DNA from: Arachidicoccus ginsenosidivorans
GTDB lineage: Bacteria; Bacteroidota; Bacteroidia; Chitinophagales; Chitinophagaceae
Length of the DNA stretch: 64,000 bases
Direction: 5' to 3'
NCBI RefSeq assembly: GCF_007971385.1
Contig: NZ_CP042434.1
Location: 4,092,001 to 4,156,000 of the forward strand
Positions within the stretch are counted from its first letter, which is position 1; the number at the start of each line of letters is the position of its first letter. A model generated the notes under the pieces. It did no database searches and had not been told where the DNA came from. It worked only from the letters and a program-made list of their open reading frames with translations. Shown in pieces: positions 10,022 through 18,912 of the stretch. The translations under genes were made by a program, and so were the position numbers.

Positions 10022-12286
10022 TTAATTTCCGTATTCGACTAGGAATTTGATTCGCATGATTTTTAACTGCTCCCAGTTATAATCACTGTCTTCCAGTTCT
10101 TCACGGGCCAGATCCAAAGAAGAAGTTTCACAACTGCGGAAATAGTCAATGACCTCATCTTGTTCATCTTCATCCAGCATATCATCAATAGCGTAATCCA
10201 GGTTCAGACGGGTTCCGCTGGCCACAATGGTCTCCATTTCTTCTAATAATTCATCCAGACGTAGGTCCTTGTTTTTAGCAATTGTATCCAGCGGGATTTT
10301 CTTGTCCACGTTCTGAATAATATAAATTTTATTGCTTTTTTTGTTCACCACGCTTTTCATGACAAAATCATCAGGGCGGGTAATGTCATTTTCCTCCACA
10401 TACTGGGCGATGAGTGTCACAAATGGCTTACCGTATTTCAGCGCCTTGCCTTTGGAAACACCGGATACCTTTTCCAGTTCTTCCAGAGTGGTCGGATAGA
10501 CAGTTGCCATATCATGCAGGGAACTCTCCAGGAAAATAACAAATGGAGGCAGGCTTTTTTTCTTGGCCTCTTTTTGACGGAGCTCTTTAAGCATTTCAAA
10601 GAGATGTTCGTCTGTTGCATGGGCTCCTGCTCCGCCTGTTTCTGTTTCTTCATCATCCGCTACCGCATCGTCAAAGTTGTTATTGAGTACGATTTTAAAG
10701 CTGGTAGGCTTTTTAAGGAACTTTTCAGCCTTTGGTGTAAATTTAAGGACGCCATAATCCTCAATATCCTTGCGAATAATATCCTCCAGTAGCATCTGAC
10801 GGATGAGGCTGTTCCAAAAATGTGCATCTTTATCTTTGCCAATACCAAATTCCGGCAATTGTTCATGACGATACATGGTAACCGTTGGGGTCAACCGGCC
10901 GGTCAGTATATCCACGCTGTATTCTATATTAAAACGCTCGTCCAGCGCCTTAACCACTTTAAGGACGCTGATCGCTTCCTTCTTGGCTTCAATTTTTTCT
11001 TTGGGATTCAGGCAATTATCACACTGTCCGCAGTTTTCCTGGGTCCATTCTTCGCCAAAATAGTGCATAAGCACTTTACGGCGACAAACAGAAGTTTCCA
11101 CAAAGGCCAGGGTCTCATTAATTAACTGGGCGCCCACTTCTCTTTCAGAGAGCGGTTTGTCCCGCATCAGATGTTCCAGCTTGGCGACATCTTTATGAGA
11201 ATAGTAGAGGATACATTTACCTTCAAGGCCGTCTCTGCCGGCGCGCCCCGTTTCCTGATAATAGTTCTCAATGGATTTGGGAACATTATAATGGATCACA
11301 AAACGGATATCTGGTTTGTCAATCCCCATACCAAAGGCAATAGTAGCAACGATCACCTGTACATCTTCTTTTAGGAAGGCATCCTGTCTATTGGCCCTGA
11401 GTTTGGCATCCAGGCCCGCATGATAGGCGACCGCTTTAATATTATTGGCGTTCAAAATATCCGCCAGTTCTTCTGTCGTTTTACGGTTCAGTGTATAAAT
11501 AATGCCGCTTTTACCCTTATTTTGGGAGATGAAACGAACAATGCTTTTAATGGTCTGATCCAGTTTGATCTTAGGCTGGATCTCGTAATACAGGTTCTTT
11601 CTGTTAAAAGAAGAGATAAATATATTGGGATTTTTCAGCCCCAGATTCTTGATGATATCACTTTGCACTTTGGGCGTAGCAGTAGCTGTCAGCGCAATAA
11701 CCGGCAAGGATGGATCGATCATATCCATCATTTCTCTTAACCTGCGATACTCAGGCCTGAAATCGTGCCCCCACTCTGAAATACAATGCGCCTCATCTAC
11801 GGCAAAAAAGGAGATCTGAATACTTTTGAAAAAATCAATATTTTCTTGTTTGGTCAGTGTTTCCGGGGCAACGTACAGTAATTTGGTTCTGCAGGCGGTA
11901 AGATCATCTCTGACGGCTTTGATCTGGCTTTTATTCAGAGATGAATTTAAAAAATGCGCCACATTTTCATTTTCACTATAACCACGTACCAGATCCACCT
12001 GGTTTTTCATCAGGGCGATCAGTGGGCTGACTATGATGGCACAACCTTCCAGAATCATGGCTGGTAACTGGTAACAAAGGCTTTTTCCTCCACCGGTCGG
12101 CATGATAATAAAGGTGTCGTGTCCGTTAAGCAAGCTGTGGATCGCTTCCTCCTGCCTGCCTTTAAACTGATCAAATCCAAAATTGGACTGCAGACCGGCA
12201 GATATATCATGCGTGTGATTTTGTTTTGTTGTTTTTGTTGCAGTACCCGTCGGCTTCTTCTTAGAAGTAGTTGTGCTTTTTGCCAT
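10022..12286 (-). CDS. recQ: ATP-dependent DNA helicase RecQ
   Basis: A superfamily 2 3'-5' DNA helicase used in recombination and replication-fork repair. The 754-residue protein begins with a Lys/Thr-rich tail of about 25 residues. The helicase core follows, with MPTGGGKSL (Walker A, 62-70) and DEAHCISEWGHDFRP (DEAH, 164-167). Motif VI reads QETGRAGRDG. The RecQ zinc site follows (CRRKVLMHYFGE, then CGQCDNC), then the winged-helix RQC domain and an HRDC-like segment (VSGKGKALKYG-type, here VSKGKALKYGK near residue 625). The C-terminus is acidic and extended beyond E. coli RecQ (about 610), as is common in Bacteroidota. The frame is intact and the gene appears to be transcribed alone. Confidence 0.95.
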   Translation of the reverse strand: MAKSTTTSKKKPTGTATKTTKQNHTHDISAGLQSNFGFDQFKGRQEEAIHSLLNGHDTFIIMPTGGGKSLCYQLPAMILEGCAIIVSPLIALMKNQVDLVRGYSENENVAHFLNSSLNKSQIKAVRDDLTACRTKLLYVAPETLTKQENIDFFKSIQISFFAVDEAHCISEWGHDFRPEYRRLREMMDMIDPSLPVIALTATATPKVQSDIIKNLGLKNPNIFISSFNRKNLYYEIQPKIKLDQTIKSIVRFISQNKGKSGIIYTLNRKTTEELADILNANNIKAVAYHAGLDAKLRANRQDAFLKEDVQVIVATIAFGMGIDKPDIRFVIHYNVPKSIENYYQETGRAGRDGLEGKCILYYSHKDVAKLEHLMRDKPLSEREVGAQLINETLAFVETSVCRRKVLMHYFGEEWTQENCGQCDNCLNPKEKIEAKKEAISVLKVVKALDERFNIEYSVDILTGRLTPTVTMYRHEQLPEFGIGKDKDAHFWNSLIRQMLLEDIIRKDIEDYGVLKFTPKAEKFLKKPTSFKIVLNNNFDDAVADDEETETGGAGAHATDEHLFEMLKELRQKEAKKKSLPPFVIFLESSLHDMATVYPTTLEELEKVSGVSKGKALKYGKPFVTLIAQYVEENDITRPDDFVMKSVVNKKSNKIYIIQNVDKKIPLDTIAKNKDLRLDELLEEMETIVASGTRLNLDYAIDDMLDEDEQDEVIDYFRSCETSSLDLAREELEDSDYNWEQLKIMRIKFLVEYGN

Positions 12287-12717
12287 TTTTAAATCAATAT
12301 TGAATAATATAGAGCAGTAATCTACGAAGAATATCTCAGATTTCCTTAGGATCTTGCAATTTACCTTGATTACCCGCTCCCTGTTTTAAGGTAGGCGAAG
12401 TTAGTATAGATTGGGTATATCTTATACATTGTATATATATTTTAACACTGACGAACGGTTGTTGCTATGGCTTTAAGCCAGGTTTGCTAATACTCTACTA
12501 AAATGCTATGATAATTAGAGGATTCTTCCATGTAAAGTTAACAATCTGGCTAAGACGCCTTGCAAAAAGCAAGGTGAAGCAGTGTGTTACCGCCGTGGAA
12601 TATATCCAGCTTATCCATCTCTATTATCATGCAAGTAGGTACCCCTTGATTGTCAATTTCTATATAAATAATACCCACATTGAATTATAATCTGTTGGGA
12701 ATCCCTAATTTTGAACC
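12287..12717. other. Intergenic region between divergent recQ and kdsD
   Basis: No convincing gene in 431 bases. A 60-codon frame at 12508-12690 has no recognisable features and is left out. A small hairpin, CCTTGC-AAAAA-GCAAGG, lies at 12558-12574 without a T run. A perfect TAnnTTTG box (TAATTTTG) at 12706-12713 lies only 4 bases before the kdsD ATG; see findings. Confidence 0.5.
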
Positions 12718-13731
12718 ATGAGTGACCATAAACAGCAACCGGCGACTCCCAGTCTTACCACAACCAAACGCGGTGATATTTTACAAATTGCATCAACCGT
12801 CATCCAGACGGAAAAAGACGCAATTGAAGGGTTGTTGGACAGGATCGATGCTGATTTTGAAAAGGCCGTTCAGCAGCTGTCGGCCTGCAAAGGACATATT
12901 GTTGTTTCCGGTATCGGGAAAAGTGCCATTATTGCTCAAAAACTGGTGGCAACTTTAAATTCTACCGGGACAAAAGCGACATTTTTGCATGCAGCCGATG
13001 CGATTCACGGCGATATGGGGATGATCAGCCAGGAGGATATGGTACTTTTGATCAGCAATAGTGGTGAAAGCGCAGAAATTAAGGTATTGGCTCCCCTGGT
13101 GCGTACACTTTGCAGCGGTCTGGTCGCCCTTGTGGGCAATAAAGCTTCCTTTTTAGCCACCCACAGTGATTTTGTAATTTCTACTGGTATCACCAAGGAA
13201 GCCTGTCCACATAATCTGGCGCCTACCTCCAGTACAACTGCACAGTTGGTGCTGGCAGATGCGCTGGCCATTTGTCTGATGGCTATAAACGGGTTTAAAC
13301 CGGCTGATTTTGCCAGACTTCATCCGGGTGGCGATCTGGGGCGCAAATTGCATTTAAAAGTGGCGGATTTGTATACCCATAACGCAAGACCGGCAGTTCA
13401 TCGGGAAACTGATCTTAAGGCCGTGATCCTTGAAATTTCAAAGGGGCGTGTAGGCGCCACCGCTGTTTTAGATGACAAAGATAAAGTGATAGGTATTGTA
13501 ACAGATGGTGATGTAAGAAGAATGTTGGAAAGAACGGATTCGCTATCAGGCATTTTGGCTTCAGATATTTATACACAAAACCCTAAAACCATCACCGCCG
13601 ATATGCTGGCTATCAATGCCATGGAAATGATTACTAAATGGGATGTAGGTCAGTTAATTGTTACACAGCCAGATGGATGCTTTCTGGGCTTTTTGCATGT
13701 ACATGACTTGATCCGGGAAGGTATTTATTGA
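12718..13731 (+). CDS. kdsD: Arabinose-5-phosphate isomerase (KdsD/KpsF/GutQ family)
   Basis: KdsD converts ribulose-5-phosphate to arabinose-5-phosphate, the first step of Kdo synthesis for lipopolysaccharide. The 337-residue protein has the family's SIS domain first (VSGIGKSAIIAQKL, then HAADAIHGDMG, then LLISNSGESAE). A substrate-loop region (CPHNLAPTSSTTAQLVLADA) follows, and the C-terminal half carries two CBS domains (for example VIGIVTDGDVRRML). This is the full architecture of the active enzyme at normal length (about 325-335). The cytosolic location is inferred from the absence of a signal peptide. The gene is divergent from recQ and followed, after 146 bases, by a sugar permease on the same strand. 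Confidence 0.92.
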   Translation: MSDHKQQPATPSLTTTKRGDILQIASTVIQTEKDAIEGLLDRIDADFEKAVQQLSACKGHIVVSGIGKSAIIAQKLVATLNSTGTKATFLHAADAIHGDMGMISQEDMVLLISNSGESAEIKVLAPLVRTLCSGLVALVGNKASFLATHSDFVISTGITKEACPHNLAPTSSTTAQLVLADALAICLMAINGFKPADFARLHPGGDLGRKLHLKVADLYTHNARPAVHRETDLKAVILEISKGRVGATAVLDDKDKVIGIVTDGDVRRMLERTDSLSGILASDIYTQNPKTITADMLAINAMEMITKWDVGQLIVTQPDGCFLGFLHVHDLIREGIY

Positions 13732-13877
13732 TCTTTGGTATCGTAAAGATAAATATATCCCCTCATTTGCCGCCCCGACCCTCTTATATCAATCGTTTGC
13801 ATGAAATTAGGTCCCTGTTATGACCGGGATATTATACGAATTTACATAAGTTAGCATTTTAATAGAAAAATGTTAAC

Positions 13878-14210
13878 ATGCAACAAAGTTCATCAAGAAG
13901 CTATCTGATTCCGACACTTATTATTGGGGTGCTGTTTTTTGTATTCGGATTTATTACCTGGGTAAACAGTACCCTGATCCCTTATTTGCAAACGGCCTGT
14001 GAATTAACCCCTAACCAGGCAATTTTAGTCACCTTTGCCTCTTATATTGCTTATGCAGTAATGGCCTTCCCATCAGCAGGGATACTTAAGTATACAGGAT
14101 TTAAAAAAGGCATGATGCTGGGGCTGGCCATTATGGCTTTAGGAGCACTGCTTTTTATACCGGCGGCTGGTTCCAGGACATTCGGTATGTTTTTAACCGG
14201 GCTTTTGTAA
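13878..14210 (+). CDS. Sugar:H+ symporter, FucP-like (FHS family), N-terminal fragment before frameshift
   Basis: These 110 residues hold the first three to four membrane helices of a fucose/glucose/galactose-type MFS permease. The segment LFFVFGFITWVNSTLIPYLQ is the family signature at TM1. The frame ends in TAA at 14208-14210 directly after FLTGLL, where relatives read FLTGLFVMGIGMALLQTA. Adding one T to the TTTT run at 14203-14206 restores Leu-Phe-Val-Met-Gly and joins it to the next entry, giving about 420 residues, the normal FucP length. On its own this fragment could not be a transporter. Confidence 0.85.
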   Translation: MQQSSSRSYLIPTLIIGVLFFVFGFITWVNSTLIPYLQTACELTPNQAILVTFASYIAYAVMAFPSAGILKYTGFKKGMMLGLAIMALGALLFIPAAGSRTFGMFLTGLL

Positions 14211-15139
14211 TGGGGATCGGCATGGCGCTGTTGCAGACGGCGGCCAATCCCTATATTACCATATTGGGCCCCATTGAGAGCGCTGCCAAAAGAATGAGTG
14301 TGATGGGGATCTGTAACAAAGGCGCGGGTGCTATTGCTCCTTTGATCATGGGTGCATTATTACTAAATGGCATGGAGGCTTATTCCGCTGATAACTTAAG
14401 TCATTTATCTCTGGATCAGAAAAATGCACTGCTTGATCAACTGGCGGGCAAGATCATAGGCCCCTATATCTTTATTGCAATTGTTTTTGTAATTCTGGCG
14501 ATCGCTATTTATTTTTCGAGCCTGCCAGATATTAAAAGTGAGGTAGAGACCAATCCGGCGCATCATAGCAAAGACCGGTCAAGTATCTTTAAATATCCTT
14601 ATTTATGGCTGGGCTTTGTTACCTTGTTTTTATATGTTGGTGTAGAAGTGATCGCTGGTGATACTATCCAGCTGTACGGGAATACCGGTCTACATATTCC
14701 CATAGAACAAGCCAAACACTTTACGACCTATACCATGATCTGTATGTTGGTAGGCTATCTGGCGGGTATTGTACTGATTCCAAAATATATCAACCAGGCT
14801 AAAGCCTTGAAAATATCTGCCATTCTGGGGGTAATTTTTTCTCTCGGCGTGATCTTTCTTCCTGGCTATTATTCTATCGCCTCACTAGCGCTTCTAGGGC
14901 TGGCCAATGCGCCGATGTGGCCTTCCATTTGGCCGCTGACCATTGATGGACTGGGCAGGTACCTGAAAACCGGCTCTGCCCTGCTTATTGTAGGTATCGC
15001 CGGTGGGGCCATTATGCCAAAATTGTGGACCATGATTGGCGCACATACAGGCATGCAATCTGCATTCTGGATACTGATTCCATGTTATTTGTTTATTTTA
15101 TTTTTTGCCATCAAAGGTCATAAGGTGGGCAAAGTGTAA
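14210..15139 (+). CDS. Sugar:H+ symporter, FucP-like (FHS family), C-terminal fragment after frameshift
   Basis: The 309 residues carry the remaining helices of the permease, including the signature GMALLQTAANPYITILGP and, later, NAPMWPSIWPLTIDGLG. The family imports hexoses or deoxyhexoses with a proton. The ATG at 14210 overlaps the stop of the N-terminal fragment (TAATG). In principle that overlap permits translational coupling, but relatives are single polypeptides, so it is more simply read as the internal Met of a frameshifted gene. The sequence is otherwise well preserved, which argues against long-standing decay. A strong bidirectional terminator follows. Confidence 0.85.
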   Translation: MGIGMALLQTAANPYITILGPIESAAKRMSVMGICNKGAGAIAPLIMGALLLNGMEAYSADNLSHLSLDQKNALLDQLAGKIIGPYIFIAIVFVILAIAIYFSSLPDIKSEVETNPAHHSKDRSSIFKYPYLWLGFVTLFLYVGVEVIAGDTIQLYGNTGLHIPIEQAKHFTTYTMICMLVGYLAGIVLIPKYINQAKALKISAILGVIFSLGVIFLPGYYSIASLALLGLANAPMWPSIWPLTIDGLGRYLKTGSALLIVGIAGGAIMPKLWTMIGAHTGMQSAFWILIPCYLFILFFAIKGHKVGKV

Positions 15140-15248
15140 AAACAGGCCAATAGTCATTTGCCTGGATATCTTACTTTGCAAAAGCACCAAGGATTTGCCA
15201 GATGTACGTGTATCAAATTCAACAATTGGCAAAATTGAATATTGCATA

Positions 15249-15297
15249 ATAAAAAAGCACTTGTCTCAAAAAAAAATTGAGGCAAGTGCTTTTTTAT
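15249..15297. terminator. Bidirectional terminator between the sugar permease and the SDR gene
   Basis: A long stem, AAAAAAGCACTTG plus CTCAA on the left and TTGAG plus CAAGTGCTTTTTT on the right, with one mismatch and an A-rich loop. The A run on one side and T run on the other suit termination from both converging genes. Confidence 0.85.
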
Positions 15298-15314
15298 TAA
15301 GACCCTTTAAACAA

Positions 15315-16067
15315 TTAAAGAAGCCCCCCTGATACGGTAATTCTTTCACCGGTTATCCAACCTGCCTCATCGGATGCCAGAAAAACAGCGACCTTGGCAA
15401 TGTCATCAGGTTGACCTAATCTGCCAAGAGGCGTAAGCGGCACCATCTGTTTTTCTGTATCGCCACCAAGAATGCCCATTTCATAATTACCTTCCGTTTC
15501 TGTAATTCCGGGTGCAATCACATTAATACGGATCTTTTTAGGGCCTAATTCCTTTGCCAATACTCTGGTCACATTATCAATGCCTGCTTTAGCGGCGGAG
15601 TAAACCATAAATCCAGGCAGCGGATTTTGACTTACAGTAGAACTTATGTTAATAATACTTCCGCCATTTGCGCTGAACATTTTTACTGCTTGTTGTATAC
15701 TTAAGATTGGCGCCATAAGATGGGTATTGACCTGCAAATGGAAACTTTCTTCCGTAATCACATCCAATAACTCAATTTTAAATACACCTGCATTGTTAAC
15801 TAAAATATCCAATTGACCAAACGCATCATTGGTTGCTTTAAAAAGCTTTTGGATATCTGTAAATTTTGAAATATCCGCCTGTATAGCAATAGCCGTTCCG
15901 CCGTTTACTGTGATGGAATTGACTACCTGAGTGGCGCTTTCTTTATTTTTTGCGTAATTGACGACAACTTTGGCGCCTGCCTTAGCAAATGCTTTTGCAA
16001 TCCCTGCGCCAATTCCTTTGGATGAACCCGTAACGATGGCTACTTTATCCTTTAATCTTAAATCCAT
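15315..16067 (-). CDS. Short-chain dehydrogenase/reductase (classical SDR, FabG-like)
   Basis: A 250-residue NAD(P)-dependent oxidoreductase of the classical SDR fold. Visible features are the cofactor motif TGSSKGIG (13-20), NNAG (91-94), and the catalytic Ser143, Tyr156 and Lys160 in YSAAK. The C-terminus has the usual PEEIA-like and ASDEAGWITGERITVSGG elements. The substrate cannot be told; it resembles 3-oxoacyl-ACP reductase but this clade, paired with HxlR regulators, is more often linked to stress or quinone/aldehyde reduction. It is transcribed divergently from an HxlR-family gene, and the shared 120-base gap holds a promoter overlapped by repeated GTATG/CATAC motifs, so it is probably the regulator's target. 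Confidence 0.88.
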   Translation of the reverse strand: MDLRLKDKVAIVTGSSKGIGAGIAKAFAKAGAKVVVNYAKNKESATQVVNSITVNGGTAIAIQADISKFTDIQKLFKATNDAFGQLDILVNNAGVFKIELLDVITEESFHLQVNTHLMAPILSIQQAVKMFSANGGSIINISSTVSQNPLPGFMVYSAAKAGIDNVTRVLAKELGPKKIRINVIAPGITETEGNYEMGILGGDTEKQMVPLTPLGRLGQPDDIAKVAVFLASDEAGWITGERITVSGGLL

Positions 16068-16091
16068 TTTATATAATTTTTATATGAACCG

Positions 16092-16122
16092 CAAAAGTAG
16101 ATTTATGCTATCTTTGTAACAA
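16092..16122 (-). promoter_or_regulatory. SDR gene promoter
   Basis: On the minus strand, TTG (16122-16120) is separated by exactly 20 bases from TACTTTTG (16099-16092), a perfect match to the Bacteroidota TTG-N(17-23)-TAnnTTTG consensus. The predicted start is about 20 bases upstream of the SDR ATG. Confidence 0.7.
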
Positions 16123-16164
16123 GTATGTACTTTTTTGTATGCTACATACCAAAATGTATGTATT
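16121..16164. promoter_or_regulatory. Candidate HxlR operator cluster
   Basis: Three related elements lie side by side: GTATGTAC at 16123-16130, the palindrome GTATG-CTA-CATAC at 16137-16149, and ATGTATGTATT near 16154-16164. The first abuts and partly overlaps the -33 element of the SDR promoter. HxlR-type regulators commonly bind such GTA/TAC dyads in divergent gaps. Binding is inferred. Confidence 0.6.
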
Positions 16165-16187
16165 ATTGATTATCAATGCAATAAAAA

Positions 16188-16529
16188 ATGAAAAAGAAAG
16201 AGAAAATTTGTCCAGAGGTAGCAACTTGTTCTGTGGATTATGCTTTTAAGCGCATCGGCGGTAAATATAAAGGCAGGATCTTGTGGTATTTGCATGAACA
16301 TACCGTATTGCGTTATGGGGAATTGAGCAGAACCCTGCCTGATATTACAACCAAAATGTTGACGCAAACACTCAGAGAACTGGAAGGTGATCTTTTGATC
16401 CATAGAAAAGTGTATCATGAAGTGCCACCCAAGGTGGAATATACCTTAGCCCCATTTGGCAAAGAGCTTATTCCATTTATCACTTACCTTAAACAATGGG
16501 GTGATAAACAGATGGCTAATGGCCATTAA
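16188..16529 (+). CDS. HxlR-family winged-helix transcriptional regulator
   Basis: The 113-residue protein is a typical HxlR (DUF24) regulator: an N-terminal Cys region (Cys8, Cys14), the helix-turn-helix segment (KRIGGKYKGRILWYL, then RYGELSRTLPDITTKMLTQT) and the wing (LIHRKVYHEVPPKVEYTLAP). Members bind DNA as dimers and often sense electrophiles or oxidants through an N-terminal cysteine; whether Cys14 does so here is inference. It lies divergent to the SDR gene and likely controls it. A TATCTTTG box at 16109-16116 could be its -7 element, but no matching -33 was found. Confidence 0.88.
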   Translation: MKKKEKICPEVATCSVDYAFKRIGGKYKGRILWYLHEHTVLRYGELSRTLPDITTKMLTQTLRELEGDLLIHRKVYHEVPPKVEYTLAPFGKELIPFITYLKQWGDKQMANGH

Positions 16530-17034
16530 AATGAGCTTTAATTACCAGCAAATGTTAGGCATTATCCTATTGGCGTTTGTCTAAGTCACTCGTATTCAAT
16601 TTAAATTGCTTTATTAAATATTGAATAATCTGAAAGGAAAGCTGCCTATTCAGGCTATTTAAAGGCGTCGCCAAAACAATCAGAAAATGGCTGATCGGCT
16701 ATGTCGCCGAAAATGCCAATCATGATCTGAGCGATACTTGCCTTATATTCCCAGTCCATGCAGAAGAGGTGATGGCCACCTTTTTTAGTTCAGTAATAAT
16801 TTGTGTCTGCATATAGCTCAATCCATTGGTCTTTGCGTTTAATATTGGTCTTCGTTTCGGTTAATTTCGCTCCTTACCGAGGAAAACCCGCCGTTTATCG
16901 AAAAAATCCCTCAATTCGCTTAATAATCATAGGCTATTACCCATATTGCCGCTATTTTTACGCCGGTTCAAGATTTAATTAAGGATTGGATAGCATCACT
17001 ATCAAATCACTATAATTACAGTGTAAATGAGATT
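16530..17034. other. Intergenic region without recognised gene
   Basis: About 500 bases with stops in all frames and no recognisable protein or RNA. It may contain decayed sequence. Nothing further can be supported. Confidence 0.5.
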
Positions 17035-17364
17035 TTAGTAAAAAGCACCTAAGCTCTTTAAGGTGAATCGTGCAGCTAAAATGTGGTGGCGTTTAAACTG
17101 ATCTGAAAGGAAAATCGAAGACAAAAAGAAAAACAAGAACAAATAAAACATTATTCCGTTTGTGTTTGCACTGGATCCACAAAGGAGAAGCAATAGAAGT
17201 GCAAAAGCGCCGTAAAAACGATTAATATAAGCGATAGCTTTCTGAGGCCTTGCGGGGCAGGCGCCGGAATTGGTATAAAAAGTGATAAACTCGTGTAGCA
17301 GCGGCGTTGATTTACGCGTTTGGTGAATGGTTCTGTATCCGGGAATGCTGGTATACAAATTCAT
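17035..17364 (-). CDS. Uncertain small membrane protein
   Basis: A 109-codon frame with a basic N-terminal half and two hydrophobic stretches (about residues 52-66, ALLLLLLCGSS, and 68-85, IMFYLFLFFFLSSIFLS). It belongs to no family I recognise. It is divergent to the tolC-like gene. The hydrophobic pattern is compatible with a small membrane protein, but chance is quite possible because the region is otherwise non-coding. Confidence 0.25.
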   Translation of the reverse strand: MNLYTSIPGYRTIHQTRKSTPLLHEFITFYTNSGACPARPQKAIAYINRFYGAFALLLLLLCGSSANTNGIMFYLFLFFFLSSIFLSDQFKRHHILAARFTLKSLGAFY

Positions 17365-17426
17365 CGCAGGGGAATTTTAATTATTTTATTGAATATATGT
17401 GTTTTAATCATTAACTGAACTTATTT

Positions 17427-18830
17427 ATGAAGCATTTGCTCAAATCACTGGCACTGGCTGGTTGTCTCATGGTTCTGGCAAAAAACAATGTGGCCCGAGC
17501 GCAAGTAGCGGACTCACTTGAAAGGCCCGTGTCCGTGAATAGTCCGGTAAAAGCCGACTTGCCTGAGGACGCCGTTCACAGATTTAGCCTGGAGGAGGCT
17601 TTACAGTATGGCCAACAACACAACACCCAGGTTAAAAATGCCTTGTTGGATATCCTAATCCAGGAGCAATCCAACCGGCAAGTAGCGGCCGCAGCCCTGC
17701 CTTCGGTTACAGCCAGTGGCTCAATTACAGATAACCTGAAATTGCAGACCGTGCTTTTGCCTGGTGAGTTTATGCAGCAACCGGCCGGTACTTTTGTACC
17801 AGTTACCTTTGGAACTACTTATAATACCACAGCGGGTGTAGATGCCAATCAGGTTTTATTTGATGGTCAGGTTTTTATCGGGTTAAAGGCAAGACGGACA
17901 TCTATGGACTGGAAAAAGGCGCAGGCAGATGTAACCAAAGAAAATATCCGTACCAATATTTACAAAATCTACTATCAGCTGGTGGTCAGCCGGACACAAA
18001 TGGGACTTATCCAGGCCAATATTGACAGGATCTCCAAATTAAAGCATGATACGCAACTCATGTATGAAAATGGAGTAGCCGAGAAGTTGGATATAGATAA
18101 AAGCGATGTACAATTAACCAACCTTGAAACGGAAAAACAAAAACTACTGGTTACCATTGCCAACGGTTATAATGGGTTGAAAATACTGCTTGGTATGCCC
18201 ATTTCTGATAAACTGATACTCACTGATACCTTAAGCGAGGACCAGATCAAATCCGGTATTCTTGTTGGTAATGATTTTAATTATAATCAACGTAATGATT
18301 ATAAAGCCTTGCAACTTTCAAGGAAGCTCGATGCATTCAATGTTAAACGCTATAAATACAGCAAGATTCCTACTTTGAACCTGGCAGCCTCCTATTCCAA
18401 ACAAAACCAACAAAATGATCTTAGCTTTGCAGGAGACTGGTTTACATCCTCGTTCATCAGCCTGCGCTTAAATATACCACTCTTCTCTGGATTCTCTAAA
18501 AATGCCCAGATCAAACAAGCCGGCTTTGAATTGCTAAAAGCAGACAATCAGCTTTTTAATCTGCGTCAGACAATCGACAATGAGATTCAGACGGCCAAAA
18601 ACAATTTTAGCTCGGCTATTTCCATTATGGATTACCAGAAAAAAAATATGGAACTGGCGCAAAAAGTCTATGACCAGACCAAGAAAAAATATGAAGTTGG
18701 TGCCGGCTCACAGACAGAGATTAATACGGCACAAACAGATCTAAAGGCCGCTCAAACTAATTATATCAGTGCACTCTATGATGCGGTCATTGCAAAGGTG
18801 GATTTTTTGAAAGCTACTGGCAAATTATAA
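17427..18830 (+). CDS. TolC-family outer membrane efflux protein
   Basis: First gene of a tripartite efflux operon. The 467-residue protein has a signal peptide ending at about ARAQ (residues 1-26), then two repeats of the outer-membrane efflux protein domain rich in helical heptads. Typical features are FSLEEALQYGQQHNTQVKNA near 50, FDGQVFIGLKARRTSMDW near 150, and KKYEVGAGSQTEINTAQTDL near the C-terminus. TolC-type trimers form the outer-membrane and periplasmic channel for drugs or other small molecules. The next gene, the adaptor, starts 82 bases downstream. Cargo unknown. Confidence 0.9.
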   Translation: MKHLLKSLALAGCLMVLAKNNVARAQVADSLERPVSVNSPVKADLPEDAVHRFSLEEALQYGQQHNTQVKNALLDILIQEQSNRQVAAAALPSVTASGSITDNLKLQTVLLPGEFMQQPAGTFVPVTFGTTYNTTAGVDANQVLFDGQVFIGLKARRTSMDWKKAQADVTKENIRTNIYKIYYQLVVSRTQMGLIQANIDRISKLKHDTQLMYENGVAEKLDIDKSDVQLTNLETEKQKLLVTIANGYNGLKILLGMPISDKLILTDTLSEDQIKSGILVGNDFNYNQRNDYKALQLSRKLDAFNVKRYKYSKIPTLNLAASYSKQNQQNDLSFAGDWFTSSFISLRLNIPLFSGFSKNAQIKQAGFELLKADNQLFNLRQTIDNEIQTAKNNFSSAISIMDYQKKNMELAQKVYDQTKKKYEVGAGSQTEINTAQTDLKAAQTNYISALYDAVIAKVDFLKATGKL

Positions 18831-18912
18831 GGTAAAACAGATCACTTCATACGGTAATACAAAAACTTTTTAAATAAAGAATTCTTAGCAATTATCAATA
18901 AATACCCGATAG

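Noticed and set aside
12508..12690. 60-codon frame upstream of kdsD
   Set aside because: No family features, poor start context and an AT-rich composition typical of intergenic sequence.
14208..14212. TAATG stop/start overlap read as translational coupling of two half-transporters
   Set aside because: All known relatives are single chains and one added T restores the family sequence exactly, so a frameshift is simpler.
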